A stretch of DNA of 49,944 nucleotides from Clostridia bacterium (lineage in GTDB: Bacteria > Bacillota > Clostridia > Oscillospirales > RGIG8002): contig JAFZQJ010000022.1 of the NCBI GenBank assembly GCA_017620395.1, positions 136,977 to 186,920 on the forward strand, written 5' to 3'. Within the stretch, counting starts at the first letter, position 1. The number at the start of each line of letters is the position of its first letter. A program made the position numbers and the translations under genes. Under the pieces are notes generated by a model that ran no database searches, had not been told where the DNA came from, and was given only the letters and a program-made list of their open reading frames with translations. This document shows, piece after piece, positions 1 through 7,711 of the stretch.

Positions 1-1380
1 CACCTTCGCGTCCTTAAGATCGACGGAAACGCTGGACTTGCTGTTCTTCAGCTTGGAAACGATAACGTCGAGCTGAGTTTCGCCCATGCCGCTGATGATC
101 TGCTGCTTCGTTTCGGCGTTGTTCTCGAAGGAGATGGTGGGATCCTCTTCCATCAGCTTGCGGAGGCCGGAAGCGATCTTTTCTTCATCGCCCTTCGCCT
201 TGGGAGCGATGGCTTTGGAGAGGCAGGGCTTCGGGAAATCGAAGACCGGCATGACGGTCTCGTTGCTCTGCGTGCAGAGGGTGTCGCAGGTGGAGGCGGA
301 GGCCATCTTCGTTACCGCGCCGATGTCGCCGGCGGGGATGGTGTCGACCTCGATCTGCTTCTTGCCGACGATATTGTAAACGTGGGCGATCTTTTCGGTC
401 GTGTTCGCGCGCGGATTGTATACCGTCATATCCGGTTTGATCTCGCCGGAGTAAACGCGGAAGTAGGAGACCTTTCCGACGAAGTCGTCGGCTACGGTCT
501 TGAAGATCTGGGCGACGGGAGCGCCGGATTCGACCTTCTTGGTATCAACGGGCGACGGAAGCATGTGGGTGATGCCGTCAAGCAGCGGAACGATGCCGGT
601 CAGCGTAAGCGCGACGCCGGGATAGACCGGGCTGATGGAGCCGTTGACTATGCCCTTGGCGATGCCGTCCTTGATCTCGGCCTCGGTGAAGGCTTCGCCG
701 GAGAAGTACTTCTCCATCAGTTCTTCGCTGACTTCGGCGACGCTCTCGTTGATGACTTCTTTGTAATGCTCGATGCGCTCGGCCATGTAATCCGGAACCG
801 GAACCTTTTTCTCGACGCCGTTCTCGAAGGTGTACGCCTCGTTGTCGAGCAGGTTGACAAAGCACTCGAGCTTTCTGTCCTTTATCGCGGGCAGGATGAC
901 CGGAATGACCTCGCTGCCGTAGATCTCGTGCAGCTTGTCGAGGGTTTCGTAGAAGTTCGCGTTCTCGTCGTCGACGCGGTTGATGAAGAACATACGGGCG
1001 AGGCCGTTCTTCTTGCAGAGCTTCATCGCCTTGTAGGTGCCGACGGTGTCGGCGTTGTCGGCGGTCAGAACGATGACCGCGGCGTCCGCGGCGGCGGCGC
1101 CGCTGATGGCTTCGCCCTCAAAGTCGAAGTAACCGGGAGTGTCGATCGCGTTGATCTTGGTCCCGTTCCAGTCAAAGGAGGCGAGTGAAAGCGAGATGGA
1201 TATCTTTCTTCTGGATTCCTCGGGATCGAAGTCGAGGTTGGAGTTGCCGTCGTCCACCTTTCCGAGGCGCTCGGTGACCTTCGCAAGATAAAGCATGGCT
1301 TCGATAAGAGAAGTCTTGCCCTTGCTGCCGTGTCCGAGGAATACGACGTTTCTGATCTTTTCGGCAGGATAAGTTTTCAT
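1..1380 (-). CDS. EF-G-like translation factor GTPase, 3' end cut by the window edge
   Basis: About 460 N-terminal residues of an elongation-factor-G-like GTPase can be read from the ATG at 1380; the rest lies beyond base 1. The N-terminus gives EKIRNVVFLGHGSKGKTS (P-loop), then DTPG (G3) and INRVD at the G4 position, where canonical factors have NKxD. Domain II follows (PVAQIFKTVADDFVGKVSYF) and the readable part ends in the EF-G domain III region (ISGMGETQLDVI). The P-loop G-H-G-S-K-G-K-T differs from the AHIDAGKTT of true EF-G, so this looks like the EF-G paralogue group (EF-G2-like) and not the main translocase fusA. Family knowledge gives ribosome-associated GTPase activity; the exact role is uncertain. 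The start has an AAAGGGG ribosome site and its own sigma-A promoter at 1444-1472. Confidence 0.88.
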   Translation of the reverse strand, partial: MKTYPAEKIRNVVFLGHGSKGKTSLIEAMLYLAKVTERLGKVDDGNSNLDFDPEESRRKISISLSLASFDWNGTKINAIDTPGYFDFEGEAISGAAAADAAVIVLTADNADTVGTYKAMKLCKKNGLARMFFINRVDDENANFYETLDKLHEIYGSEVIPVILPAIKDRKLECFVNLLDNEAYTFENGVEKKVPVPDYMAERIEHYKEVINESVAEVSEELMEKYFSGEAFTEAEIKDGIAKGIVNGSISPVYPGVALTLTGIVPLLDGITHMLPSPVDTKKVESGAPVAQIFKTVADDFVGKVSYFRVYSGEIKPDMTVYNPRANTTEKIAHVYNIVGKKQIEVDTIPAGDIGAVTKMASASTCDTLCTQSNETVMPVFDFPKPCLSKAIAPKAKGDEEKIASGLRKLMEEDPTISFENNAETKQQIISGMGETQLDVIVSKLKNSKSSVSVDLKDAKV

Positions 1381-1443
1381 TTGGATCCCCTTTCAATATG
1401 TTGTAAATGCGTTTCACTGAACGCAAAATGCACATCAAGAAAT

Positions 1444-1472
1444 ATTATAATATAAGTTGTCAAGTTTTTCAA
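1444..1472 (-). promoter_or_regulatory. sigma-A promoter of the EF-G-like gene
   Basis: On the minus strand TTGAAA (1472-1467), a 17-bp spacer and a perfect TATAAT (1449-1444) lie about 65 bp upstream of the ATG at 1380. This gives the GTPase its own transcript, separate from the cysS-methyltransferase-lipid kinase run upstream. Confidence 0.7.
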
Positions 1473-1493
1473 GTTTTTTTTTCATCGGACAAT

Positions 1494-2390
1494 CTATTTG
1501 ATAAAAAAGCGCAGCGCCTTCGGTATTACCGAGATATTCATCGGCAGGTCGGGACCGTGCTGGCCGTCCATGTCGGCGTGGCCGAAAACCCAGTCGTGGT
1601 TGACCGCTTCGACGTAAAGCTGCTTCGTGCGGAAGTAGACGACGTTCTTGTTGTGAAGGTGTCTGCCGAGCAGCAGCTTGATGAAGAGCGGCACGACGCT
1701 GCGGAACTTTATGTACTTTACGCCGACGAAGTCGAGCAGTCCGTCGTCCGCGACGGCGTCACAGGCGATCTTTTTAAGCCCTCCGGTGCTGACTCCGTTC
1801 ATCGCGATGAAGAAGAAGAAATCGTCCTCGATCTCGGTCTCCTCCGCGACTACGCGCAGGCGATAGTGCTTAAGCAGCTTGACCATCGACACGCCCTTGG
1901 CGTAGTAAGCGAGCTTGCCCCACTTCGCCTTTTTGGCGGGGTCGAACTCCATTGTGCTGTTCATGAAAAGTCCGGCGCCGCAGATGTTGATGAAATACTG
2001 ATCGTTGGCGACGCCTACGTCGATGCCTCCGAGTTTGCCCGCCTTGTAGAGCTCCACGCACTTTTTCGCCTTCGGCTTCACGCCGAGGTAGTAGGCGAAG
2101 TCGTTCGCCGTGCCTATCGGGCAGACGAAGACCGGCACGTCGACGGAGTGATTCATCATGCCGTTGACGACCTCGTTGATCGTTCCGTCGCCGCCGAGGA
2201 TGAAGATCGCCTTGCACCCCTCAGGATCAAACGTGTCGAAAAACCGCGTCAGATCGCCCTTCTCCTTGCTGGGATAAACGCGGACGTGCTCCCGCTCCTG
2301 CGCGAGCAGGTAGACGAGCTGTTCAATAAACTTGCGGGACTTTCTGCGCTTGCCCGCGGTAGGATTGTAAAGTAACTGTACGAATTCCAA
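1494..2390 (-). CDS. Diacylglycerol/lipid kinase family protein (YegS/BmrU/DgkB type)
   Basis: About 298 residues. It has the conserved catalytic-domain signatures of diacylglycerol-kinase-like lipid kinases: LLYNPTAGK at the N-terminus, ILGGDGTINEVVNG around residue 60 (nucleotide-binding GGDGT loop) and PIGTANDFA about 25 residues later. The C-terminal half has NGVSTGGL and DDGLLDF, as in DgkB/YtlR/BmrU proteins. These enzymes phosphorylate diacylglycerol or related lipids at the membrane with ATP. The start is probably the TTG at 2390, since AAAGGG sits 8 nt upstream; a GTG at 2399 would overlap the methyltransferase stop as GTGA but has no visible ribosome site. The open frame runs further upstream, but that part is antisense-like sequence inside the methyltransferase gene. 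It is the last gene of the cysS run. Confidence 0.9.
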   Translation of the reverse strand: MEFVQLLYNPTAGKRRKSRKFIEQLVYLLAQEREHVRVYPSKEKGDLTRFFDTFDPEGCKAIFILGGDGTINEVVNGMMNHSVDVPVFVCPIGTANDFAYYLGVKPKAKKCVELYKAGKLGGIDVGVANDQYFINICGAGLFMNSTMEFDPAKKAKWGKLAYYAKGVSMVKLLKHYRLRVVAEETEIEDDFFFFIAMNGVSTGGLKKIACDAVADDGLLDFVGVKYIKFRSVVPLFIKLLLGRHLHNKNVVYFRTKQLYVEAVNHDWVFGHADMDGQHGPDLPMNISVIPKALRFFIK

Positions 2391-2395
2391 CTTCC

Positions 2396-2992
2396 TCACC
2401 CTTTGACTGAATGTAAAACGCGGTAACCCGCTTCTTTTTCTATAGTTTCGCAGTTGCCGAAAAGCACACGGATGTGCTTCTCCGCGCTCTCGGCGCCCTG
2501 CTGTCTGCGTATGACAACGAACAGCTCTCCCCCCGCCTTCAGCAGCCCGAAGGCGTTGTCGAAGAAGGCGTATACGGTCTTCTTGCCGGCGCGGATGGGC
2601 GGGTTCGTGACGACGGCGTCGAACGGGCCTTCCATCCCATCGCCCGCGTCGGACTCCGCGCACACGGCGGAAACTCCGTTCAGACGGACGTTTTCGCGGC
2701 AGAGCGCGAGAGCGCGTTCGTTGACGTCGCACATGACGACGGAGGCGCCCGCCTTAGCGAGCGTCACGCCTATCGCGCCGTAGCCGCAGCCGAGATCGAG
2801 TACGCGTGCGCCGTCCCATTCGCGGAAGCGCAGCAGCGCCTCGAGCAGCACGCGGCTGCCCCTGTCCACCCTGTCGGCGGAAAAGACGCCGGCGTCGCTG
2901 TTGAAGCGCACGGATACGCCGCCGACGGTCAGCTCGAAGCTGCGCGGACGGGACGCGCTCGTCGGCTCGGAGGAAAAGTAATGCTCGCTCAT
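2396..2992 (-). CDS. Class I SAM-dependent methyltransferase, RsmC-like
   Basis: About 198 residues. It has the SAM-binding motif ARVLDLGCGYGAIGVTLA near residue 65, an acidic CDVN motif after the next strand, and the catalytic TNPPIRAG motif typical of N2-guanine or N6-adenine methyltransferases. The HYFSSEPTS...VRFNSDAGVFS start and overall length match the single-domain RsmC-like (MTS) family that modifies G in 16S rRNA; the substrate is inferred. The ATG at 2992 overlaps the cysS stop as ATGA, indicating translational coupling; a GTG at 3004 in the same frame is an alternative. The gene ends 6 nt before the TTG of the lipid kinase. Confidence 0.88.
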   Translation of the reverse strand: MSEHYFSSEPTSASRPRSFELTVGGVSVRFNSDAGVFSADRVDRGSRVLLEALLRFREWDGARVLDLGCGYGAIGVTLAKAGASVVMCDVNERALALCRENVRLNGVSAVCAESDAGDGMEGPFDAVVTNPPIRAGKKTVYAFFDNAFGLLKAGGELFVVIRRQQGAESAEKHIRVLFGNCETIEKEAGYRVLHSVKG

Positions 2993-4374
2993 GCCCTTTT
3001 CCACTTCACGCCCTGCGGCGTGTCCTCGAGGATTATTCCCTTAGCCTTCAGCTCGTCGCGGATGCGGTCGGCTTCGGCGTAGTTCTTATTCTTTTTCGCC
3101 TCGGTGCGCTGCGCGATGAGCGCCTCGATCTCCGCGTCGATGCCCTGATTCGCTTCGTCGGCGAAGCCGAGGACTCCGCAGAGCTCGTTCAGCAGCGCGA
3201 GCCCGTGCTTGAGCGTTGCCTTCTCCGGCTCGCCCGCGAGGTAGGTGTTAAGATCGCGCACGAGGTCGAAGACGGCGGCGAGCGCGTCGGCGGTGTTCAG
3301 GTCGTCCTCCATCGCGGCGATGAAGGCGGCCTTGCGCTCCGCCCACTTCGCTTCGGCGGCGGTATCCTCGGCGCCCTCCGGCGCGGATTCAATACGGAAG
3401 CGCAGGTCGCCGCGGCAGTTGTTTATGCGCTTGAGACTCGCGGCCGCCTGCTCGAGGATATCGACGGAGTAGTTTATCGGGCTGCGGTAGTGCGCGGAGA
3501 GCAGGAACATACGGATCGGGCCGTAGCCGAACTTTTCCGCGATGTCGCGTACGGTGAAGAAGTTGCCCTTCGACTTGCTCATCTTCGCGTTGTCGACGTT
3601 TATGTAGCCGTTGTGCAGCCAGTAGTGCGCGAAGTCGGCGCCGTTGGCGCATTCGCTCTGCGCGATCTCGTTCTCGTGGTGCGGGAAAATCAGATCCTTG
3701 CCGCCCGCGTGTATGTCTATCGTTTCGCCGAGGTGCTTTTTGCACATGGCGGAGCACTCGATGTGCCAGCCCGGCCTGCCATTGCCCCAGGGGGAGTCGA
3801 AGTAGGGCTCGCCCTCCTTGGCGGCTTTCCACAGCGCGAAGTCCATCGGGTCGCGCTTGACGTCGCTGACTTCGATGCGCGCGCCCGCCTCCAGCTCCTC
3901 AAGCGGCTGATGTGAAAGCTTGCCGTATCCGCCGAATTTCTTGGTGGAAAAGTAGACGTCGCCGTTCGATTCGTAGGCGTAGCCCTTGTCGACCAGCGTT
4001 TTGACTATGTCGATGATGACGTCGATATGCTCCGTCGCGCGCGGATGCACCGAAGCCGGACGTACGCCCAGCCCCTTGGCGTCGGTGTAGTACTCCGCGA
4101 TGAAGCGCTCGGCGTAGTCCTTCGCAGGCACGCCCTCCTTATTCGCGGCGTTGATGATCTTGTCGTCGATGTCGGTGAAGTTCTGCACGAACTTGACCTT
4201 GTAGCCCATATACTCGAAGAAGTTGCGGAGCGTGTCGAATACGACGAACACTCTCGCGTTGCCGATGTGGAAATAGTTATAGACGGTCGGCCCGCAGGCG
4301 TACATCTTCACCTCGCCGGGAGTTATCGGCACGAATTCCTCTTTTTTGTTCGTAAGCGTGTTGAAAAGCAGCAT
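2989..4374 (-). CDS. cysS: Cysteinyl-tRNA synthetase
   Basis: 461 residues, the usual length for bacterial CysRS. The enzyme charges tRNA-Cys in the cytoplasm. The class I signature HIGNA follows KMYACGPTVYNYF (the C of ACGPTVY is a zinc ligand), and the second signature is KMSKSKGNF. Other zinc-ligand sites appear as GWHIECSAMC and HHENEIAQSE. The C-terminal anticodon-binding region ends EAKKNKNYAEADRIRDELKAKG, typical of the family. The ATG at 4374 is preferred over that at 4383, because the AAGGA element sits 10 nt before the former but only 1 nt before the latter. A -10-like TATAAT (4411-4406) with TTGACG only 15 bp upstream may be its promoter. It is the first gene of a three-gene run. 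A tRNA-Cys gene lies at 20180-20253. Confidence 0.97.
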   Translation of the reverse strand: MLLFNTLTNKKEEFVPITPGEVKMYACGPTVYNYFHIGNARVFVVFDTLRNFFEYMGYKVKFVQNFTDIDDKIINAANKEGVPAKDYAERFIAEYYTDAKGLGVRPASVHPRATEHIDVIIDIVKTLVDKGYAYESNGDVYFSTKKFGGYGKLSHQPLEELEAGARIEVSDVKRDPMDFALWKAAKEGEPYFDSPWGNGRPGWHIECSAMCKKHLGETIDIHAGGKDLIFPHHENEIAQSECANGADFAHYWLHNGYINVDNAKMSKSKGNFFTVRDIAEKFGYGPIRMFLLSAHYRSPINYSVDILEQAAASLKRINNCRGDLRFRIESAPEGAEDTAAEAKWAERKAAFIAAMEDDLNTADALAAVFDLVRDLNTYLAGEPEKATLKHGLALLNELCGVLGFADEANQGIDAEIEALIAQRTEAKKNKNYAEADRIRDELKAKGIILEDTPQGVKWKRA

Positions 4375-4624
4375 GATACGCATATCCTTCCATTTTATAT
4401 ACAGGATTATATTACCACAAAAGCGCCGTCAATGCAAGATATTATTTCACTTTTTCGGCGATAAAAGCTCGTGTTTCCGTGCGACCTCCGTTATTTTGCA
4501 AACCGCGGGCGTGAAGCGGCCGTTCGGAACTCGGCTTATCCCCGATTCACTCGCCCTTTCCCCGCTTTTCGACCGTTCGCCCGTCACGTCGGCAGGATTT
4601 TTTCATTTTTTACAAAATTTTATA

Positions 4625-4653
4625 TTGAATTTTTCCCGAGCGCGTGTTATCAT
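4625..4653 (+). promoter_or_regulatory. sigma-A promoter of the DivIVA-like gene
   Basis: TTGAAT (4625-4630), 17 bp, TATCAT (4648-4653), about 70 bp before the GTG start at 4725. The rest of the 350-bp gap between cysS and this gene (4375-4724) holds only the weak cysS promoter; short open frames there lack ribosome sites and protein-like composition. Confidence 0.6.
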
Positions 4654-4724
4654 ATATAAACCCGCCGGCGGCAACGATGAGTTTCACCGCCCTTAAACGC
4701 ACGGGAGGATCGGAGGAAAACGCA

Positions 4725-5465
4725 GTGGACGGTAATATCAAAATGCGCACCTCAGCGTTCGGAGGCTTCAACAAAAACGACGTTCTCACCTATATAGACG
4801 CGCTCAGCCGCAAGTACAAAGCGGTCGAAACGGAGCTCAACGGCAGGATCACCGAGCTCACCTCCTCGCGCGAAGCGCTCGCCGAGCAGGTCGAAGACTT
4901 CTCTGCGCGCATATCCGCGCTCGAGGAAGCCTGCGCGAAGGCTCAGGACGCCGCTGAAAAAACGAAGGCGGAACGCGAAGCCGCCCGCAGCGAAGCGAGT
5001 GAGCTCCGCCGCAAGGCCGTTCTGCTCGAGGTCGAGAACAACAGACTCAAGTCTCAGATATCCTCCGGCGAGAAAGACGCCGAAAAGGTACGCGAGGAAA
5101 AGGAAAAGATCGCCGACGCGATCATCGACGCCCGCAAGAACGCGCAGCTGATCATGGATTCCGCGCGCGATCAGGCCGTCGGCAAGATTCGCGACGCAGA
5201 GGAGGAGATCAACGGCCTGCACCACAAGGTCGAGAGCTTCATTTCCGACGTCGAAGGCATGAAGCACGCCATGGCGGAAATGCTCCGCAAGGTCGAGGGC
5301 AACGTCGGCGAGATCAGCCTGCGCCTCGACGAGCTGCACAAGGAGGTCTATAAGATAGACAATTCCCTGAAGCTCATCGCGCTCGACGCCGGAGTCGAAC
5401 AGCTGAAAATCAAACGCGGCGAAAACGCCGACAGTGCGCTTGTCTCCGACGACGCCGCGCTGTAA
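4725..5465 (+). CDS. DivIVA-like coiled-coil protein
   Basis: 246 residues from the GTG at 4725, which has GGAGG 8 nt upstream (ATG codons at 4644 and 4743 are weaker choices). The first 40 residues (MRTSAFGGFNKNDVLTYIDALSRKY) match the N-terminal membrane-binding module of DivIVA/GpsB proteins, whose hallmark is an FxGYxxxDVxxYI-type stretch. Residues about 35-220 are almost wholly charged heptad-like coiled coil (EKTKAEREAARSEASELRRK). Family knowledge places such proteins at curved membranes, the poles or the septum, organising cell division. No catalytic motif is present. It is a single gene ending at a strong bidirectional terminator. Confidence 0.8.
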   Translation: MDGNIKMRTSAFGGFNKNDVLTYIDALSRKYKAVETELNGRITELTSSREALAEQVEDFSARISALEEACAKAQDAAEKTKAEREAARSEASELRRKAVLLEVENNRLKSQISSGEKDAEKVREEKEKIADAIIDARKNAQLIMDSARDQAVGKIRDAEEEINGLHHKVESFISDVEGMKHAMAEMLRKVEGNVGEISLRLDELHKEVYKIDNSLKLIALDAGVEQLKIKRGENADSALVSDDAAL

Positions 5466-5480
5466 AGAATAAAGCAAACA

Positions 5481-5512
5481 AAAACGGGAACGCGATCGCG
5501 TTCCCGTTTTTT
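5481..5512. terminator. Bidirectional intrinsic terminator
   Basis: A perfect 14-bp stem (AAAACGGGAACGCG paired with CGCGTTCCCGTTTT) with a two-base loop. T-runs on both strands serve the DivIVA-like gene (plus) and the converging aminotransferase gene (minus). Confidence 0.9.
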
Positions 5513-5523
5513 CCACTTTATTT

Positions 5524-6762
5524 TCAGCAATACTTTTCGCAATAGGCGATCTTGATGCAGACGGAAAGCAGCTCGATCGCGGTGCGGAGCTCCTCCACGC
5601 TCGGATAGGTCGGCGCGATACGGATGTTGCGGTCGCGCGGGTCCTTGCGGTACGGGAATGTCGCGCCGACGTTCGTCAGCTTGACTCCCGCTTCGGAGGC
5701 GAGGTCGAACGCCCTGCCGGCGCAGCCGTCAGCGGTGTTCAGCGAGATGAAGTAGCCGCCGCGCGGCTCGTTCCAGCTCGCCGCCTCGGGGCAGTCCGCG
5801 AACTCGCGTCGCAGCACCTCTATCGCCGCCTCGAACTTCGGGCGGATCAGCGCGGCGTGCTTTCTCATATGCTCGCGCATACCCTCTATGTCGCGGAAGA
5901 ATCTGACGTGGCGCAGCTGGTTGAGCTTGTCGGGGCCTATCGTCTGACGCGAGATGATGCGCTCGGCGTCCTTTATGTTGCGCTCGCTGGAGGCGAACGC
6001 CGCGACGCCGCTGCCGGGGAAGCTTATCTTCGACGTCGAGCCGAAGATGTAAGCAAGGTCGGGGTTGCCCGCCTTCTCGCACTCGCTCTGCAGGTCGAGC
6101 AGCTTATCACCCTCGTCGTAGAGATCGTGGATGCAGTAGGCGTCGTCCCAGAATATGCGGAAGTCCGGCGCCGCTGGCTTCAGCGCGGCGAAGCGGCGGA
6201 CGGTCTCGTCCGAGTAGGTAGTGCCGTCGGGATTAGAGTATTTCGGCACGCACCAGATGCCCTTTATCGCGGGGTCGGAGGATACGAGCTTCTCGATAGA
6301 GTCCATATCGGGGCCGGTCGGTGTCATATCGACGTTTATCATCTTTATCCCGAAAAGCTCGCAGATGGCGAAGTGCCTGTCGTAGCCCGGCACGGGACAG
6401 AGGAACTTGACTTCGTCAAGTCTCCCCCACGGCACGCCGCCGAGGACGCCGAAGCACCAGGCGCGGGAGATGGCGTCGTACATCATGTTCAAACTGGAGT
6501 TGCCGCCGATGATGATGTTATCGCTGTTGACGTTCAGCATTTCGGCGAAAAGGCGCTTCGCCGCCGGAATGCCGGTCAGCAGTCCGTAGCTGCGGCAGTC
6601 GATCCCGTCGGTGCGGCAGTCCTTCGCGGTCGCGAGGTTGGTAAGCATTTCCTGCGAGACCGCGAGCTGCTCCGGCGCGGGCACGCCTCTCGACATATTC
6701 AGCGAGAGATCCATCGCCTTGAACGCCGCGTATTTTTCCCAGAGTTCGTTGATGTTCAGCAT
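5524..6762 (-). CDS. PLP-dependent aminotransferase, MocR-type / class Ic aspartate aminotransferase family
   Basis: 412 residues, fold-type I PLP enzyme. Visible are DCRSYGLLTGIPAAKRLFAEML, the cofactor-phosphate region IIGGNSSLNMMYDAISRA, the substrate/PLP region FWDDAYCIHDL (Asp binding the pyridine N), and the Schiff-base lysine in GSTSKISFPGSG. Proteins with this plan (Aminotran_MocR family) include the Corynebacterium aspartate aminotransferase AspT, so aspartate:2-oxoglutarate transamination is the best guess; the substrate cannot be proved from sequence. The ATG at 6762 has AAAGGG upstream and the promoter is at 6804-6832. It is a single gene sharing a terminator with the DivIVA-like gene. 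Confidence 0.88.
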   Translation of the reverse strand: MLNINELWEKYAAFKAMDLSLNMSRGVPAPEQLAVSQEMLTNLATAKDCRTDGIDCRSYGLLTGIPAAKRLFAEMLNVNSDNIIIGGNSSLNMMYDAISRAWCFGVLGGVPWGRLDEVKFLCPVPGYDRHFAICELFGIKMINVDMTPTGPDMDSIEKLVSSDPAIKGIWCVPKYSNPDGTTYSDETVRRFAALKPAAPDFRIFWDDAYCIHDLYDEGDKLLDLQSECEKAGNPDLAYIFGSTSKISFPGSGVAAFASSERNIKDAERIISRQTIGPDKLNQLRHVRFFRDIEGMREHMRKHAALIRPKFEAAIEVLRREFADCPEAASWNEPRGGYFISLNTADGCAGRAFDLASEAGVKLTNVGATFPYRKDPRDRNIRIAPTYPSVEELRTAIELLSVCIKIAYCEKYC

Positions 6763-6803
6763 AAGTATTCGCCCTTTATCGCTTTAATGTATTGAATATT
6801 GCA

Positions 6804-6832
6804 ATTATATTACTTTTCCCCGTTGTTTGCAA
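6804..6832 (-). promoter_or_regulatory. sigma-A promoter of the aminotransferase gene
   Basis: On the minus strand TTGCAA (6832-6827), 17 bp, TATAAT (6809-6804), about 42 bp upstream of the ATG. It is divergent from the response-regulator promoter about 100 bp away. Confidence 0.65.
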
Positions 6833-6924
6833 TTATTTTTTCCGAAAACCGCTCAAAAATCGTCTACTTGCACACCTATTTGTGACAAACTATCAAAAAT
6901 TTGTCTATATATTTGCAAAACCTC

Positions 6925-6953
6925 TTCACAAAAGACACAAAATAAGTTATAAT
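6925..6953 (+). promoter_or_regulatory. sigma-A promoter of the two-component operon
   Basis: TTCACA (6925-6930), 17 bp, perfect TATAAT (6948-6953), about 60 bp upstream of the response-regulator ATG at 7016. Confidence 0.65.
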
Positions 6954-7015
6954 ACACGATGGTGAAGAATAACTCTGAACCGTTTGCCGCTTGTGCGGCG
7001 GAAAGGAGCTTTGAT

Positions 7016-7711
7016 ATGGAAGACAAAAGGATCCTCATCGCGGACGATGAAGAAGGCATAAGGGATATGGTCAAGGAGTACGTCAGCCTCGACGGTTTCT
7101 CCGTCGACGAGGCCGCCGACGGCGAGGAGGCGCTCGACCTGCTGGCGAAGAACAAATACGACCTGCTCCTGCTCGACGTCATGATGCCGAAAGCCAACGG
7201 CTGGACGGTGCTCCGCAAGCTGCGCGAGACCTCCAACCTGCCGGTAATCATGCTCACCGCCAGAGGCGAGGAATACGACAAGCTCTTCGGCTTCGAGCTC
7301 GGCGCGGACGACTATATGATCAAGCCCTTCTCCCCGAAGGAGCTGCTCGCCCGCATGAAGGCGATCATCCGCAGATCCGAAACCGACAAGTCCGACGACT
7401 CCGGCAAGGAGGTCGACGTCTTCGGCGGGCTGAAGATAGAGTACTTCTCCCGCAACGTCTACGTCGACGGCGAGCTTATCTCGCTTACGCCCAAGGAGTT
7501 CGAGCTGCTCAGCTTCTTCGCGCACAACGAGCACTACGTCTTCACTCGCGAACAGCTGCTCTCGAAGGTGTGGGGCTACGACTTCTACGGCGACGAGCGC
7601 ACCGTGGACACGCATATCAAGATGCTGCGCGACAGTCTGAAAAACTACCGTTCCTACATAGTCACCGTCTGGGGAACGGGCTACAAGTTCGAGACGGGTA
7701 ACACTAAATAA
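7016..7711 (+). CDS. OmpR/PhoB-family response regulator
   Basis: 231 residues. The receiver domain (about 3-118) shows the acidic pocket (IADDEEG), the phospho-acceptor Asp in LLLLDVMMP, the Thr/Ser switch in IMLTARGEEYDK and the conserved Lys in YMIKPF. The C-terminal winged-helix DNA-binding domain (about 132-230) has LTPKEFELLSFFAHN, REQLLSKVWGYDFYGDERTVDTHIK split across its helices, and the closing VWGTGYKFE. The ATG at 7016 has a strong AAGGAG element; the open frame extends 57 nt further upstream but has no ribosome site there. Its stop overlaps the kinase start (TAATG), so the two are translationally coupled. The stimulus is unknown. Confidence 0.95.
   Translation: MEDKRILIADDEEGIRDMVKEYVSLDGFSVDEAADGEEALDLLAKNKYDLLLLDVMMPKANGWTVLRKLRETSNLPVIMLTARGEEYDKLFGFELGADDYMIKPFSPKELLARMKAIIRRSETDKSDDSGKEVDVFGGLKIEYFSRNVYVDGELISLTPKEFELLSFFAHNEHYVFTREQLLSKVWGYDFYGDERTVDTHIKMLRDSLKNYRSYIVTVWGTGYKFETGNTK

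Noticed and set aside
1494..2732. 412-codon start for the lipid kinase
   Set aside because: The extra 110 N-terminal residues lie inside the methyltransferase gene and are Arg-rich shadow sequence; the family begins at LLYNPTAG.
4471..4659. Short plus-strand frames between cysS and the DivIVA-like gene
   Set aside because: No ribosome site, atypical composition, and the region contains two promoters; treated as non-coding.
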